Assembly: GCA_963753545.1 (NCBI GenBank)
Contig: CAVWCQ010000008.1
Span: forward strand, 2,542,001-2,606,000
Origin: CAVWCQ01 sp963753545
GTDB taxonomy: Bacteria; Chloroflexota; Anaerolineae; Aggregatilineales; Aggregatilineaceae
Length of the DNA stretch: 64,000 nucleotides
Direction of reading: 5' to 3'
Shown here piece after piece: positions 29,860 to 38,995 of the stretch; position 1 is the first letter of the stretch; each line of letters opens with the position of its first letter. Position numbers and translations under genes: made by a program. The notes beneath the pieces were generated by a model. The model worked only from the letters and a program-made list of their open reading frames with translations. It ran no database searches and had not been told where the DNA came from.

Positions 29860-30806
29860 CCTCTAATACTCCCCACCCAGTCAAGCACCTCAGTTGCCAA
29901 TCGAATTTTGTCCTCAGCCGACTGCATCAATGTCGCTGTCACGAGAACTGGCGTGCCGTCCGTGGGCGCGCTGTCCGCATCGGCCCTATCAATAACCAAC
30001 CCGTCTACCAATCCACTGTAATAGCTTAACAATCCCTGGGGTGAATGATCTAACTCCAGCTCAACCATTAATTTTTCCGCCGGACCCTTCACCGCTTTCC
30101 CCCCAATAAATGGGCTTACTGCCACGCAAAATCCCCGACGCTGCTGGAGCAACGCTCTCATACCGGGAACGGCGAGCAGCGGCTCAATGGACAGTACAGG
30201 ATTCGACGGGCAAATGACGATCACATCGGCTTCCCGCAGCGCATCAGCCACAGCGGGTGACAGCCGGGCGCTCGTATCGCCCGCAAACCATACCCGTCTC
30301 ACCGTCGGCTGCCAGCGGTAGCGGACGAAATATTCCTGAAAAGGCAGAGTGCCATGTTCAGCCGTGTCGACCATCGTTGCCAGGGGATCGTCTGTCACAG
30401 GCAACAAACGGTGCTGTACACCCAACGCTGTGGTCAGGCGAGCCGTAACCGCAGTCAGAGACATCCCCTCAGCGAGGCATAACGTGCGGATCAGGTGTGT
30501 CGCCAGGTCGCGATCACCCAGGCTAAACCAGGGCTGTTCGCCATAGTGAGCTAACATATCGAGCATGTTTCTGCTGTCGTTAACCAGACCCCATCCGGTG
30601 AGCGGGTTGGCAATTTCCGCCAGGGTATACATCACGGTGTCCAGATCAGGGGAAATGTGGAGTCCATACAGCGTGAAATCATCAGCTACATTGCCAACGA
30701 TCGAAAAACGCTCTGGCGGGAGAATTTTCGCCAGACCATAAACCAGTTTCGCGCCACCCACTCCGCCTGCTAACGCAACAACTTTGCTTCGGTCGTCTAA
30801 TACCAT
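29856..30806 (-). CDS. cofD: CofD 2-phospho-L-lactate/enolpyruvyl transferase (F420 biosynthesis)
   Basis: 316 residues from an ATG at 30806, which overlaps the nitroreductase stop by 10 nt; a longer frame to 30956 is not preferred. Transfers the activated C3 unit to the deazaflavin Fo. VVALAGGVGGAKLVYGL, VGNVADDFTLYGLHISPDLDT and ICPSNPVLSIEPLLAVPG are classic CofD segments. It is the second CofD-fold protein in the window, the other being YvcK. Fo synthase (CofG/CofH) is not in the window. Confidence 0.95.
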   Translation of the reverse strand: MVLDDRSKVVALAGGVGGAKLVYGLAKILPPERFSIVGNVADDFTLYGLHISPDLDTVMYTLAEIANPLTGWGLVNDSRNMLDMLAHYGEQPWFSLGDRDLATHLIRTLCLAEGMSLTAVTARLTTALGVQHRLLPVTDDPLATMVDTAEHGTLPFQEYFVRYRWQPTVRRVWFAGDTSARLSPAVADALREADVIVICPSNPVLSIEPLLAVPGMRALLQQRRGFCVAVSPFIGGKAVKGPAEKLMVELELDHSPQGLLSYYSGLVDGLVIDRADADSAPTDGTPVLVTATLMQSAEDKIRLATEVLDWVGSIRG

Positions 30807-31420
30807 ACCAGTTTGGCTTCTATCGATTCCCGGCTCGACTGGCGCTCTTCCGCAGGATACCCCACCGTCAGTAAAGCCTGAGCTTCCCAGTCGTCCGGCA
30901 AAGAAAGCGCAACGCGCACAACATCCGGGCAGAAGAGCGGCGCGCACATCCAGCACGCCCCCAACCCTTCTGCAAACGCAGCCAGCAGCAAATTTTGTGC
31001 AGCCAGCGCGACACTCTGTACAGCCATCAGCCGTTCGGCCTGCTGGCGGCGATCATCGGGATACAGATCCATATCCGCCATACTCAGGCACACCATGATC
31101 AGAGCAGGAGCGCTGCTGATCCGCTGGTAGGAGCGAGTCACCTGCCGTTCGATCTGTTCCGCGGCCAGCCCGTCCGCCGCCAGATCAACACGGAAACGCT
31201 GCCCCATCGCCTCCGCCAAATGCACCCGCCGTGCGGGATCGGTAATCACCGCGAAACGCCAGGGCTGGCGATTGTGAGCCGATGCCGCCCAACGCGCCGC
31301 TTCTAACAGGCGGCGCAGCACCTCTTCCGGCACCAGGCGATCCTGGTAATGCCGGATAGAACGTCTACCTAGCAGTATATCAAATAGTTCGTCACGATAC
31401 ATGACGATAAGCTGTCCCAA
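30797..31420 (-). CDS. Nitroreductase-fold protein, FbiB C-terminal-domain type (putative dehydro-F420-0 reductase)
   Basis: 207 residues with the nitroreductase FMN-binding start RRSIRHYQDRLVPEE and AARWAASAHNRQPWRF, a Gly-Ala segment GLGACWMCAP and LLTVGYPAEERQ. In mycobacterial FbiB a CofE domain is fused to such a domain, which reduces dehydro-F420-0. Here the two are adjacent genes, 8 nt apart, so this is probably the split equivalent. That would imply PEP-derived dehydro-F420. The alternative is an unrelated nitroreductase; position strongly favours the F420 role. Confidence 0.85.
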   Translation of the reverse strand: MGQLIVMYRDELFDILLGRRSIRHYQDRLVPEEVLRRLLEAARWAASAHNRQPWRFAVITDPARRVHLAEAMGQRFRVDLAADGLAAEQIERQVTRSYQRISSAPALIMVCLSMADMDLYPDDRRQQAERLMAVQSVALAAQNLLLAAFAEGLGACWMCAPLFCPDVVRVALSLPDDWEAQALLTVGYPAEERQSSRESIEAKLVWY

Positions 31421-31428
31421 GTCTGACC

Positions 31429-32200
31429 TTAGAGATAGAGGTCCATTTCGGCAGCGCGAATGAGATCAGCGGCACGCCCTTCACCCGGCGGAAGCTTGAG
31501 GCCGCGCACCAAAATCACGGGCCGTCCCTCTGCGGCCTGACCGCTGAGCAGGCCAGCCGCCGCCGCGATCTCGTCCCCCAGCCCGGTGATCGTCACGCGC
31601 AGCACACGTCCAAACAGATCGAGCTGTCCGCGCATATCCCACACAGCCGGAAAGCCAGCCAATCCAATGGCTACACCAATCGCGCCTACTCGAAAGGGCC
31701 GCCCGTGCGAGTTGCTGATGATAATACCCGGAAACGTCCCAGTTACCTCACCTAACGCCTGCCGCAGCCGGGCCGCCGATCTATCAGGGTCTTCGGGCAA
31801 CAGCAGCACCCATTCCTCGCCATCTGCCCCCACGTTGGAATGATCGATTCCTGCATTCGCCAGCGTAAAGCCGAGCTTATGCTGGACAATCAATACTTCG
31901 CCGCGCATCCGCGAGATGCGGGACGACTCTGCGCAGGATTAACTCGACAAGGCGCGGGTCTTTGTTTGTCTTTTCCCCTACGTCGAGCGCCTGCGGAGAC
32001 GGCGTCACCGTTCGCAGGTCCACAAAGCGGCCTTCCGACTTCGATATCAGTTTCGACGTGACGACCAGAATGTCGCCAGCGTCCAGCGTCAGGCCCGCCG
32101 ACTCCAGACCTGAGACGATCAGCCGGGCTAGATCATCTCCCGGCTGAACATACGGTATGCCTGGCAACGCCACCAGGGTAAGTTGGGTTAATTCGGTCAC
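31429..32200 (-). CDS. cofE: CofE F420-0:gamma-glutamyl ligase (one frame break)
   Basis: Adds glutamates to F420-0. The first frame carries LTLVALPGIPYVQPGDDLA, DILVVTSKLISKSEG and VELILR; an extra A near 31925 shifts the frame, and the second continues MRGEVLIVQHKLGFTLANAGIDHSNV, IIISNSHGRPFRVGAIGVAIG and LDLFGR with DEIAAAAGLLSGQ. Restored length about 256 residues, normal for CofE. The HSNV and SNSHGRPFR motifs are hallmark segments. Gene order cofE, nitroreductase, cofD, cofC reads as one unit. Confidence 0.93.
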
Positions 32201-32201
32201 G

Positions 32202-32879
32202 TTATTCCAGGCCTGTGATTCGAATGCCCGCTCCTGGCACTTTATACCGCTTGTTGATGAACAGCAGAACGGGAGTCAGTGATTCAATGGCAATAGAATT
32301 GACCAGCGGTCCCGCATCAACCGGGCGCATGCCATCAATAGCATTGACCAACTGGAACACTTCCTGTTTGGCTTCTTCATCGTCACTGCAAACCAATATG
32401 TCGCAGTTCACGATCCGTTTCACGTCCTTCAGAAGGGCTGCGCCAACATTCTGGAAGGCCGCAACGATACGCACATCCTCGCCCAACAGCGCTTGAGCTT
32501 CCAGCGCAGCCGCCTGTCCTTCGGGCAGCCAAACGGTGCGAACGTGGGGTGGATTGAGAGGCACGGTTACATCGACCAGGATTTTGCCCGGCATCACATC
32601 CATGATCGATTCCAGAATTTCTCTGTGCGCCGCATAGGGTACGGACAGAACAACCACATCCGCCTGAGACGCCGCGTTTACGTTGCTCATACCGCGCACC
32701 AGCGCATCGCCTAACTCGTGATTTAGTTCGTCGGCCTTCTGCGCAGCACGATCGGCATCGCGCGAGCCGATCAAAACCCGATAGCCACTTGCGGCCCAGC
32801 GCATGACTAAGCCAGACCCCTCTTTACCTGTGCCCCCTAAGACGGCAACCGTCATAAGAGTTGACGAATCTTTGACCAC
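32202..32879 (-). CDS. npdG: NpdG, F420H2:NADP+ oxidoreductase
   Basis: 225 residues. Exchanges hydride between NADPH and F420. Rossmann fingerprint AVLGGTGKEGSGLVMRWA with the family's GSRDADRA, then VVVLSVPYAAH, LVDVTVPLNPP, FQNVGAALL and CDILVCSDDEEAK. GTG at 32879 has GGAGG 7 nt before, so the longer form is chosen over the ATG at 32855. It ends 1 nt before cofE and starts 12 nt after ssnA, making the physical junction between the purine and F420 parts of the operon. It is the most plausible route for reducing equivalents between the NADP and F420 pools. Confidence 0.94.
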   Translation of the reverse strand: MVKDSSTLMTVAVLGGTGKEGSGLVMRWAASGYRVLIGSRDADRAAQKADELNHELGDALVRGMSNVNAASQADVVVLSVPYAAHREILESIMDVMPGKILVDVTVPLNPPHVRTVWLPEGQAAALEAQALLGEDVRIVAAFQNVGAALLKDVKRIVNCDILVCSDDEEAKQEVFQLVNAIDGMRPVDAGPLVNSIAIESLTPVLLFINKRYKVPGAGIRITGLE

Positions 32880-32891
32880 CGATCAGCCTCC

Positions 32892-34250
32892 CTAGTGATT
32901 GAGCGCCTGCTGAGCATACTGGTTATATCGTTCCCAGACTTTTGGCGCATACTCACGCGCAGCAGTAGAAATACTTTTCTCGTCTAACGTAAGCAGTTTT
33001 CGATTGTGCATCAAAACACGGCCCGCAACAATTGTTGCAGTAACCATTGACGCTTCAAAGCCAAAAATGATATGCCAGGGCAGATTTCCGGCTGTAAGCG
33101 GCGTGAAGGGTTGGTAATCCACTAAAATCACGTCAGCCGCCGCCCCTGGAACAAGCCGCCCCAGTTTTTGATTGGGGAAAAACACCTCGGCCAGTTGAGC
33201 ATTATGATCGGTAGCCATACGCGCGATCATATCGCCGGGGGCCAGCCGCGGATCGCGGTTGGCGACTTTGTGAAGCAGATACGCTGCTTTCCAATCGGCC
33301 CACATCGTATTGCTGAATCCATCATTTCCCAGGCAGAGCTTGATGCCTTCTGCCATCATCGCATCAATGGCGGCAGCCCCTACGGCATTGTTCATATTGG
33401 AACGGGGTTGGTGTGTCACCCAGGTTCCTGATTCTTTGAGAGTGGCGCGTTCCTGCTCATTCACATGAACGGCATGAGCGACAATCGTTTTGGGTCCCAG
33501 AATGCCAAGGCGCTTCAAACGGGGCACGATTCGCTCGCCACTTTTCCGCAGACTGTCTTCCTGATCAGCCTCGTGTTCCGCCACATGAATATGAAAACCC
33601 GTGTCCAGCCCTTCTGCCGCTCGAACACAATCATGCAATGTCCTGTCGGATAGTGTCAGGCTGGCATGCAGACCAAACGAGGCCGATACCAGCGGGCGAT
33701 CCTGGGCAGCGCGCAAGAATCGCACATTTTCCGCGATTCCGGCCTGCGCTTTTTCGGCTCCATCTCGATCGGTCACTTCGTAGCACAGTACGGCTCGAAG
33801 CCCAGCTTTCTCCACTGCATCCGCAATCACATCGAGGCTGCCCTCGATGCAGTTGGGGCTGGCATGGTGATCGATCAGCGTGGTTGTGCCATGTTTGATC
33901 GCATCAACAAGGCAGACCAGCGTGCTAAAACGCACACTTTCCGCGTCCAACGATTTATCCAGAGGCCACCACAACTGTCGAAGAATCTCAGGGAAGTTTT
34001 TGGGAGCAGGACCAGGAATGGCAAGTCCACGCGCATAGGCCCCGTAAAAATGGGTGTGCGCGCAGATGCCGCCTGGCATGGCAATTTGCCCCTGCGCATC
34101 CAATTGTTCTGCCCTGGGGTAGCGCGCCATCAGATCAGATGACGAGCCGATCTCCTGGATCAGGCCATCTTCAATCAGCAGTGCCCCGTCTTCAATGAGG
34201 CGGTTGGGTTCTTCCCAGGTTACAACGGTTGCATGAGTTATTAACAACAC
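32892..34250 (-). CDS. ssnA: SsnA putative aminohydrolase
   Basis: 452 residues of the amidohydrolase superfamily, selenium-metabolism-linked SsnA type. Metal ligands: His65 and His67 in ICAHTHFYG, then DTGFHIHVAEHEAD, TIVAHAVHV and the Asp of CLGNDGFSN. The segment AIPGPAPKNFPEILRQLWWPLDK is characteristic of SsnA. TTG start at 34250 with GAAGGGTGA upstream, 1 nt after the preceding stop. SsnA belongs to purine-degradation clusters in anaerobes and E. coli, where it is proposed to act on an oxidised-purine intermediate; the exact reaction is not visible here. Confidence 0.92.
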   Translation of the reverse strand: MLLITHATVVTWEEPNRLIEDGALLIEDGLIQEIGSSSDLMARYPRAEQLDAQGQIAMPGGICAHTHFYGAYARGLAIPGPAPKNFPEILRQLWWPLDKSLDAESVRFSTLVCLVDAIKHGTTTLIDHHASPNCIEGSLDVIADAVEKAGLRAVLCYEVTDRDGAEKAQAGIAENVRFLRAAQDRPLVSASFGLHASLTLSDRTLHDCVRAAEGLDTGFHIHVAEHEADQEDSLRKSGERIVPRLKRLGILGPKTIVAHAVHVNEQERATLKESGTWVTHQPRSNMNNAVGAAAIDAMMAEGIKLCLGNDGFSNTMWADWKAAYLLHKVANRDPRLAPGDMIARMATDHNAQLAEVFFPNQKLGRLVPGAAADVILVDYQPFTPLTAGNLPWHIIFGFEASMVTATIVAGRVLMHNRKLLTLDEKSISTAAREYAPKVWERYNQYAQQALNH

Positions 34251-34251
34251 A

Positions 34252-34930
34252 TCACCCTTCCAGTGGCACGCTCACCATTAACGGACCGCCATAGGACGCA
34301 ATTGCCCGCAAAATAGCGTCGACACCGACCTGCACCGCTCCGGCTGTCTCAAGTGAAACAACATGATCATCACGAGCCGCCGTTGAAGCGATTACTGTTC
34401 CATTCTTCACACTGAACACGGATCTGCGCGCCGCCATCATGACTGCTGCGGGCCGCTTCCCACTCGCGTTCGGGCTGGACGCCAACCTGTTCGAGCGCAT
34501 GAAAAACCCGGTCCACGTAATAGTCAGCTTCGCTATAGAGATCGGCCAATACCTTCGCCTGCGAAAAGCGATCCCAGGTCGTATAGATAAAGGCGACTGA
34601 GCGATGGCCTGGATTCAGGATAGGCGGGTCTTTGCGGCGCAGTTCTCCGAGTTGCAGCTTATGGTAAGGTTCATTTGCGCGGGGATGGTTAGGCTCGTCG
34701 GGAAGCAGTTCCCGGCGCAGCGCCAGTTCCATCCCCGTGCGCCGTGCATAGTAGTGAATGCCGCCATTCAATTCCTTGAACGTCCGGCTGAGATAAAAGG
34801 CGATATATTCGGCGTATATCCCTTTGGCAGCCTGCCCCTGTGGGATACGATACCAGTGTTCATCGCGCGCTTTTTCAAGATCGCGCTTGCGGTTAATCAC
34901 GCCAACAAGAACCCGGTCCTCAGGGAACAC
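34252..34930 (-). CDS. Conserved-looking protein of unknown function in the purine cluster (one frame break)
   Basis: Not recognised. About 225 residues after joining the two frames near 34400, where GAQIRVQCEE continues as GTVIASTAARDDHV. It is soluble, and rich in aromatic and charged residues: RDEHWYRIPQG, YIAFYLSRTF, IHYYARRTGMELALRRELLP, RSVAFIYTTWDRFS and DYYVDRVFHALEQ. The many His/Trp/Tyr/Arg residues suggest a structured, possibly nucleic-acid- or ligand-binding protein. It sits 18 nt below the PLP enzyme and 1 nt above ssnA, so it belongs to the operon. No fold can be assigned by eye. Confidence 0.75.
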
Positions 34931-34948
34931 GCCAATCCTTCTTCGCCT

Positions 34949-36349
34949 CTATTTTTTCTGGCTTGCCCGGTATTCCTTCAGGCGGGCATCAATTTCGGCA
35001 ACCTTGCACTGTTCGTTTTCCCACCAGGCCGGATCGCGCTGGGCTTCCAGTTCTTCAACCGTTTTGCCCTGCTGCTCGACCCAGGTGTAATACTTGAGGT
35101 TGTGCCAGCGCTGGCGATTGTCGGGCGTGCCGTCAAACGTCCAATCGTCCTTAAGCCCGTGGAACAGGCTGCGCACGCGGGCCACCGCTTCGACTTCATC
35201 CACAGGCCCGTACTGCTGGCGCATGGCCTGCATGACGCTGGGATAGCGATCCATGCCGTCGGTCGCGATGGTCACAACCATATCGTCTTTGCCAAAGCCG
35301 TAGTGCTTGGCGGTCTTGATCGCGCCGTAAATGTTGCAGACGCCGCTGATGCCGAGACCGTAGGACAGGAATTCGACCAGCTTTGGATCAAGGCCGAAGC
35401 GATTGACCAGGGCCTGGCGTCCTGCTTCTTCCGCGAAGATTTGCAGGCCGAGTTTGCAGTCGATGTCATCGATGCACATCACGGCATCCATATTCAGGAC
35501 ATTGTGAATCCAGGTCACATGCTTGTCGCCAATGCCCTGAATGTCGTGCCCGCCGTACCCGTTGAGGGCCAGCGTGGGGCACTGGATCGGTTCGAGGCCG
35601 ACGATCTTGTGATCGTGCCATTCCTGCTTCAGGCGATCTGCCGCCGCGATGGTGCCTGCGCTGCCCATAGCCGAGACGTAGGCCGACACCTTGCCAGAGC
35701 CAATGCCGCGCTGGGCCAGTTCTGCCGCCAGCTCAACAATCGTATTGCCGGTCACATAATAATGGAAGCGATAGTTGCCCATCAGCGCGAACTGGTTGAG
35801 GATGCGAATATTAGGATCCTGTTCCAGTTCGTGGGTCTTGTCGTAAATTTCCTTGACGTTGCTCTCGCAGCCAACCGTCTTGATCACCTGCGCGCCGTAC
35901 TGTTCGATACGGTCAAAGCGTTCCTGGCTCATCTCTTCGGGCAGCACAACGATGCTCTTGCAGCCCATGCGGCCTGCTACATAAGCCCCGCCGATGCCAT
36001 AGTTGCCCGTCGAAGGCCACACCAGGGTGTGCTTCCAGGGTTCGACATCGCCCAGCATTTCCTGTTCGATCAGCACGGAGTACGTCGCGCCAACTTTGTG
36101 GCTGCCGCCGGGGAATTTCACACCGTACAAGACCACGATAGGGCAGTCCACCCCGGTCAGTTCGGGCGGCAGAACGATGTGATAAACACTATTGTTGTAG
36201 TCACGCCACGTAATATTAAACAGGTTGATCGAGTCCAGTGGGGCCGAAGTACGCGCCTCGTTCGCCTTCTTGCGAATTTCTGGGTCGATCAGTTGTGGGT
36301 GAAGCATTTCTTCAAAAGTAGGTCCGGTAATCAGTTTTCTTTCGCTCAC
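34949..36349 (-). CDS. PLP-dependent fold-type II enzyme, substrate unknown (candidate YgeX replacement)
   Basis: 466 residues. Family signs: PLP lysine probably Lys85 in PGGSHKVGATYS, substrate-loop STGNYGIGGAYVA (113 on), and GSAGTI as phosphate loop. It belongs with threonine-dehydratase/cysteine-synthase-like enzymes but is longer, with about 70 extra N-terminal residues and a charged C-terminal extension (VEELEAQRDPAWW). In described purine clusters diaminopropionate ammonia-lyase (YgeX) is the PLP enzyme; this protein does not match YgeX closely by eye. It could carry out the same step or act on another amino acid. It lies in the operon, 69 nt after a small coiled-coil gene. Confidence 0.82.
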   Translation of the reverse strand: MSERKLITGPTFEEMLHPQLIDPEIRKKANEARTSAPLDSINLFNITWRDYNNSVYHIVLPPELTGVDCPIVVLYGVKFPGGSHKVGATYSVLIEQEMLGDVEPWKHTLVWPSTGNYGIGGAYVAGRMGCKSIVVLPEEMSQERFDRIEQYGAQVIKTVGCESNVKEIYDKTHELEQDPNIRILNQFALMGNYRFHYYVTGNTIVELAAELAQRGIGSGKVSAYVSAMGSAGTIAAADRLKQEWHDHKIVGLEPIQCPTLALNGYGGHDIQGIGDKHVTWIHNVLNMDAVMCIDDIDCKLGLQIFAEEAGRQALVNRFGLDPKLVEFLSYGLGISGVCNIYGAIKTAKHYGFGKDDMVVTIATDGMDRYPSVMQAMRQQYGPVDEVEAVARVRSLFHGLKDDWTFDGTPDNRQRWHNLKYYTWVEQQGKTVEELEAQRDPAWWENEQCKVAEIDARLKEYRASQKK

Positions 36350-36418
36350 GTTATGGATACTCCTCTAATACTACCTTCGATAAAAAGCCTGCCATTGGCG
36401 CGGCAAAGCACCAACGGT

Positions 36419-36682
36419 CTAGCGGTTGCTGTCCGATTCATCATCTAAGAGCACTTGCCGTTCCAATTCCTTCATCTGGTTATAAACATAGTCACGGCGG
36501 TGAGCCAGTTCGCGGTACAGCTCAAAATCCTCATCCGACATATGCTCTGTCGCGCCGTGATTGCGCGCCAACAAAGCGTCGATTTCCTCGTCGAGTGATT
36601 CATATTCGAGCACCAGTTTTCGGTACTGCTGAACCTTATTCAGATCGTTCGGATTGTCTGACACAGTAACCTGCTCCTGCAC
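36419..36682 (-). CDS. Small coiled-coil hypothetical protein, 87 residues
   Basis: Not recognised. Acidic, helical, no membrane segment; VLEYESLDEEIDALL and DFELYRELAHRRDYVYNQMKELE look like two antiparallel helices. Its first base coincides with the last base of the upstream glycosyltransferase frame, so the two are coupled. It could be a partner of that glycosyltransferase. Confidence 0.65.
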   Translation of the reverse strand: MQEQVTVSDNPNDLNKVQQYRKLVLEYESLDEEIDALLARNHGATEHMSDEDFELYRELAHRRDYVYNQMKELERQVLLDDESDSNR

Positions 36683-37678
36683 TATCCTCGCGCTGGCTGG
36701 CTCTCAGCGTTGCCGCTGGGTGCGGTTTCGGGCGGCAACTCTTCCCAAACATCCGACACCACATAAAGCGGACGCTGCCGCACTTCATCGTAGATACGAG
36801 CAACATACTGACCCATGATGAAGAAAAAGAACAGTTGGAACGAACTCATCAGCAGCACAACAACCAGGGTTGTCGCCTGCCCTTCAAAGACCGATGCGCC
36901 AGCCGCCAGCCGCAAAAAAGCCACGAGTGGTACAGCCAGCACCGCAATCAACGCCAGGATCAAACTGGCATAGATGGTAACTTGCAATGGAAAGTATGAA
37001 AAGCCGGTGATCGCGTCCAGGGCGAAGCGGATCATCTTTTTGAGCGGATATTTGGTCTGCCCGGCAAATCGCTCCTGGCGGATATAGGACACTCCGGTCT
37101 GGCGGAAACCTACCCAACTGGTCATGCCGCGAATAAAGCGGTTATGTTCACGCATCGTTTTTAAGGCATTGACAACCTGCCGGTCCATCAAGCGGAAATC
37201 CCCCGTATCAAGGGGGATATCCACATCGGTGATCCGGTAGATCAGCCGGTAGAAAGCCTTCGCCGTGAACTTTTTAAACCACGATTCGCCTTTACGCTCT
37301 GCACGGATCGCATAGACCACATGATACCCTTCGCGCCACTTCTCCAGAAGTTGCAGGATCACTTCGGGCGGGTCTTGCAGATCGGCGTCGATCACGACAA
37401 TCGCATCGTCCATGCGCATAGTCCAACCCAGCCGTCACAGCATTCTGGTGCCCGAAGTTGCGCGCAAAGTTGATCACGCGCACATGCTCAGCATCCCGCT
37501 CTTGCACGGCGCGCATCTTCTCCGCCGAGCCGTCATAACTGCCGTCATTGACTATCACCAGTTCCCAAACTTCGCCGGTACTGTTCATCACTTCCGTGAT
37601 GCGGCGGTGCAGTTCATCAATGATCGGCTCTTCGTTATAAACGGGCGCGATAATCGAGATTAGTGGTTTTGCTGTCAT
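36682..37678 (-). CDS. Family 2 glycosyltransferase with two C-terminal TM helices (one frame break)
   Basis: DPM1/GtrB-like polyprenyl-phosphate glycosyltransferase, about 330 residues. First frame: ISIIAPVYNEEPIIDELH, LVIVNDGSYDGSAEKM, INFARNFGHQNAVTAGLDYA. A one-base shift near 37410 leads to AIVVIDADLQDPPEVI (DxD metal site), LDTGDFRLMDRQV, RFIRGMTSW and two TM helices (about 235-260, 275-300). The start is placed at ATG 37678; a GTG at 37702 is possible. It probably makes a polyprenyl-phosphate sugar. It interrupts the purine cluster between the two PLP enzymes. Confidence 0.85.
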
Positions 37679-37727
37679 ACGTTTTCCGTTCAAAGTTGGC
37701 ACAACGCCATTTTAACCAGGATGCGAC

Positions 37728-38987
37728 CTATTTAAAAGTAGGCAGTCCCAGCGTCCGACGCACTTTCTCGACCTCTTCGATATCAGGCGCGACCAGATTG
37801 CCGGAACCTGCCACGCGCATGGCGCTCTTGATATCCTTGAGGCCGTTGCCCGTTACCAACACCAGAACGCGCTCGCCGTGGCTGATCACTCCCTGTTCGA
37901 GCGCCGCCTGTAGGCCCGCATAACTGGCTGAGGCTGCTGGTTCGGCAAAAACGCCTGTCAACTGGGCCAGAGCCGGAATCGCATCCAGGATAGCCGAGTC
38001 GGAAACCGTCACAAATGCGCCCTTCGTATTGCGCACCGCGCGTACCGCTTTTACCCGGTCACGAGGGAGATCAGCACCTATGCTGTCAGCCACCGTCTGT
38101 GAGTTGATCGGCTTCATGGTCGCCGGGTTCTCGCCGCTCTTCCAAACCTGGTAACACGCGGCGCTGCCTTCCGCCTGAACACCAATCAGACGCGGCATGC
38201 GGTCAATCCAGCCGAGATCGTGCAGGTCCTTGAAGCCCTTGTACACGCCGCTGATGATATTACCATCACCGACGCTGAGCACCACGACATCGGGAACCTG
38301 CCAGCCTAACTGCTCGGCCATTTCGTAGGCAACGGTCTTTTTGCCTTCCAGCGTATAGGGATTCATGCCCGTATTGCGGCAGTACCAGCCGTAACGCTCC
38401 GAGGCCTGGACCGCGAGATCGAAGGCCATGTCGTAATTGCCCTGGACCAGCAGCACCTTCGCTCCGTAGATCAGCAGTTGGGCGATTTTCGCTTCGGGCG
38501 CAGCCGCCGGGACAAAGATCACGGCGGGGAGTCCCACACTGGCGGACAAACCAGCCAGGGCCGCCGCCGCATTACCCGTACTGGCAGTGGTCACAACCTC
38601 AATGCCCTCTGCCATGGCGCGGGCAACGATCAGCGCGCTTGCCCGGTCTTTGAGTGATCCGGTGGGATTACGCCCATCATCTTTGACCCAAACCTGGGGC
38701 AGACCAAGCCGTTCGGCTACGCGGGGCGCGTTGTAGAGCGGCGTGCCGCCCACTTCGAGCGGGGGAACCTTCGCATCGTCAGCCAGCGGCAGCAGAGGCC
38801 GGTAACGCCACATCGACGGATCGGGATTGCGCGAAATCTGATCGCGGGTTACTGCTCGGCGCATCGCGTCAAAATCGTAGACGACATCCAGCGTTCCGGC
38901 GTCACCGCAGTCGAGGCAGGTATACTGGACTTCATCGGGCCGGTAGGACCGGCCACACAGCACACAACGGAGTTCAGCAACAAACAT
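37728..38987 (-). CDS. Threonine-synthase-like PLP enzyme with N-terminal zinc ribbon
   Basis: 419 residues. Zinc-ribbon-like cysteines (Cys8, Cys11, Cys24, Cys27) precede a fold-type II PLP domain: PLP Lys113 in PTGSLKDRA, STGNAAAALAG, VVLSVGDGNIISGVYKG and VLVTGNGLKD. By family it is closest to threonine synthase. Its place 8 nt below carbamate kinase, in a purine/pyrimidine degradation context and with no homoserine kinase nearby, leaves open a degradative beta-elimination role such as on 2,3-diaminopropionate. Annotation by homology alone would read thrC. Confidence 0.85.
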   Translation of the reverse strand: MFVAELRCVLCGRSYRPDEVQYTCLDCGDAGTLDVVYDFDAMRRAVTRDQISRNPDPSMWRYRPLLPLADDAKVPPLEVGGTPLYNAPRVAERLGLPQVWVKDDGRNPTGSLKDRASALIVARAMAEGIEVVTTASTGNAAAALAGLSASVGLPAVIFVPAAAPEAKIAQLLIYGAKVLLVQGNYDMAFDLAVQASERYGWYCRNTGMNPYTLEGKKTVAYEMAEQLGWQVPDVVVLSVGDGNIISGVYKGFKDLHDLGWIDRMPRLIGVQAEGSAACYQVWKSGENPATMKPINSQTVADSIGADLPRDRVKAVRAVRNTKGAFVTVSDSAILDAIPALAQLTGVFAEPAASASYAGLQAALEQGVISHGERVLVLVTGNGLKDIKSAMRVAGSGNLVAPDIEEVEKVRRTLGLPTFK

Positions 38988-38995
38988 GATTTCCT

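Noticed and set aside
34604..36448. A 614-residue plus-strand open frame opposite the PLP enzyme
   Set aside because: The minus-strand gene has clear PLP motifs; the plus-strand frame shows only antisense composition.
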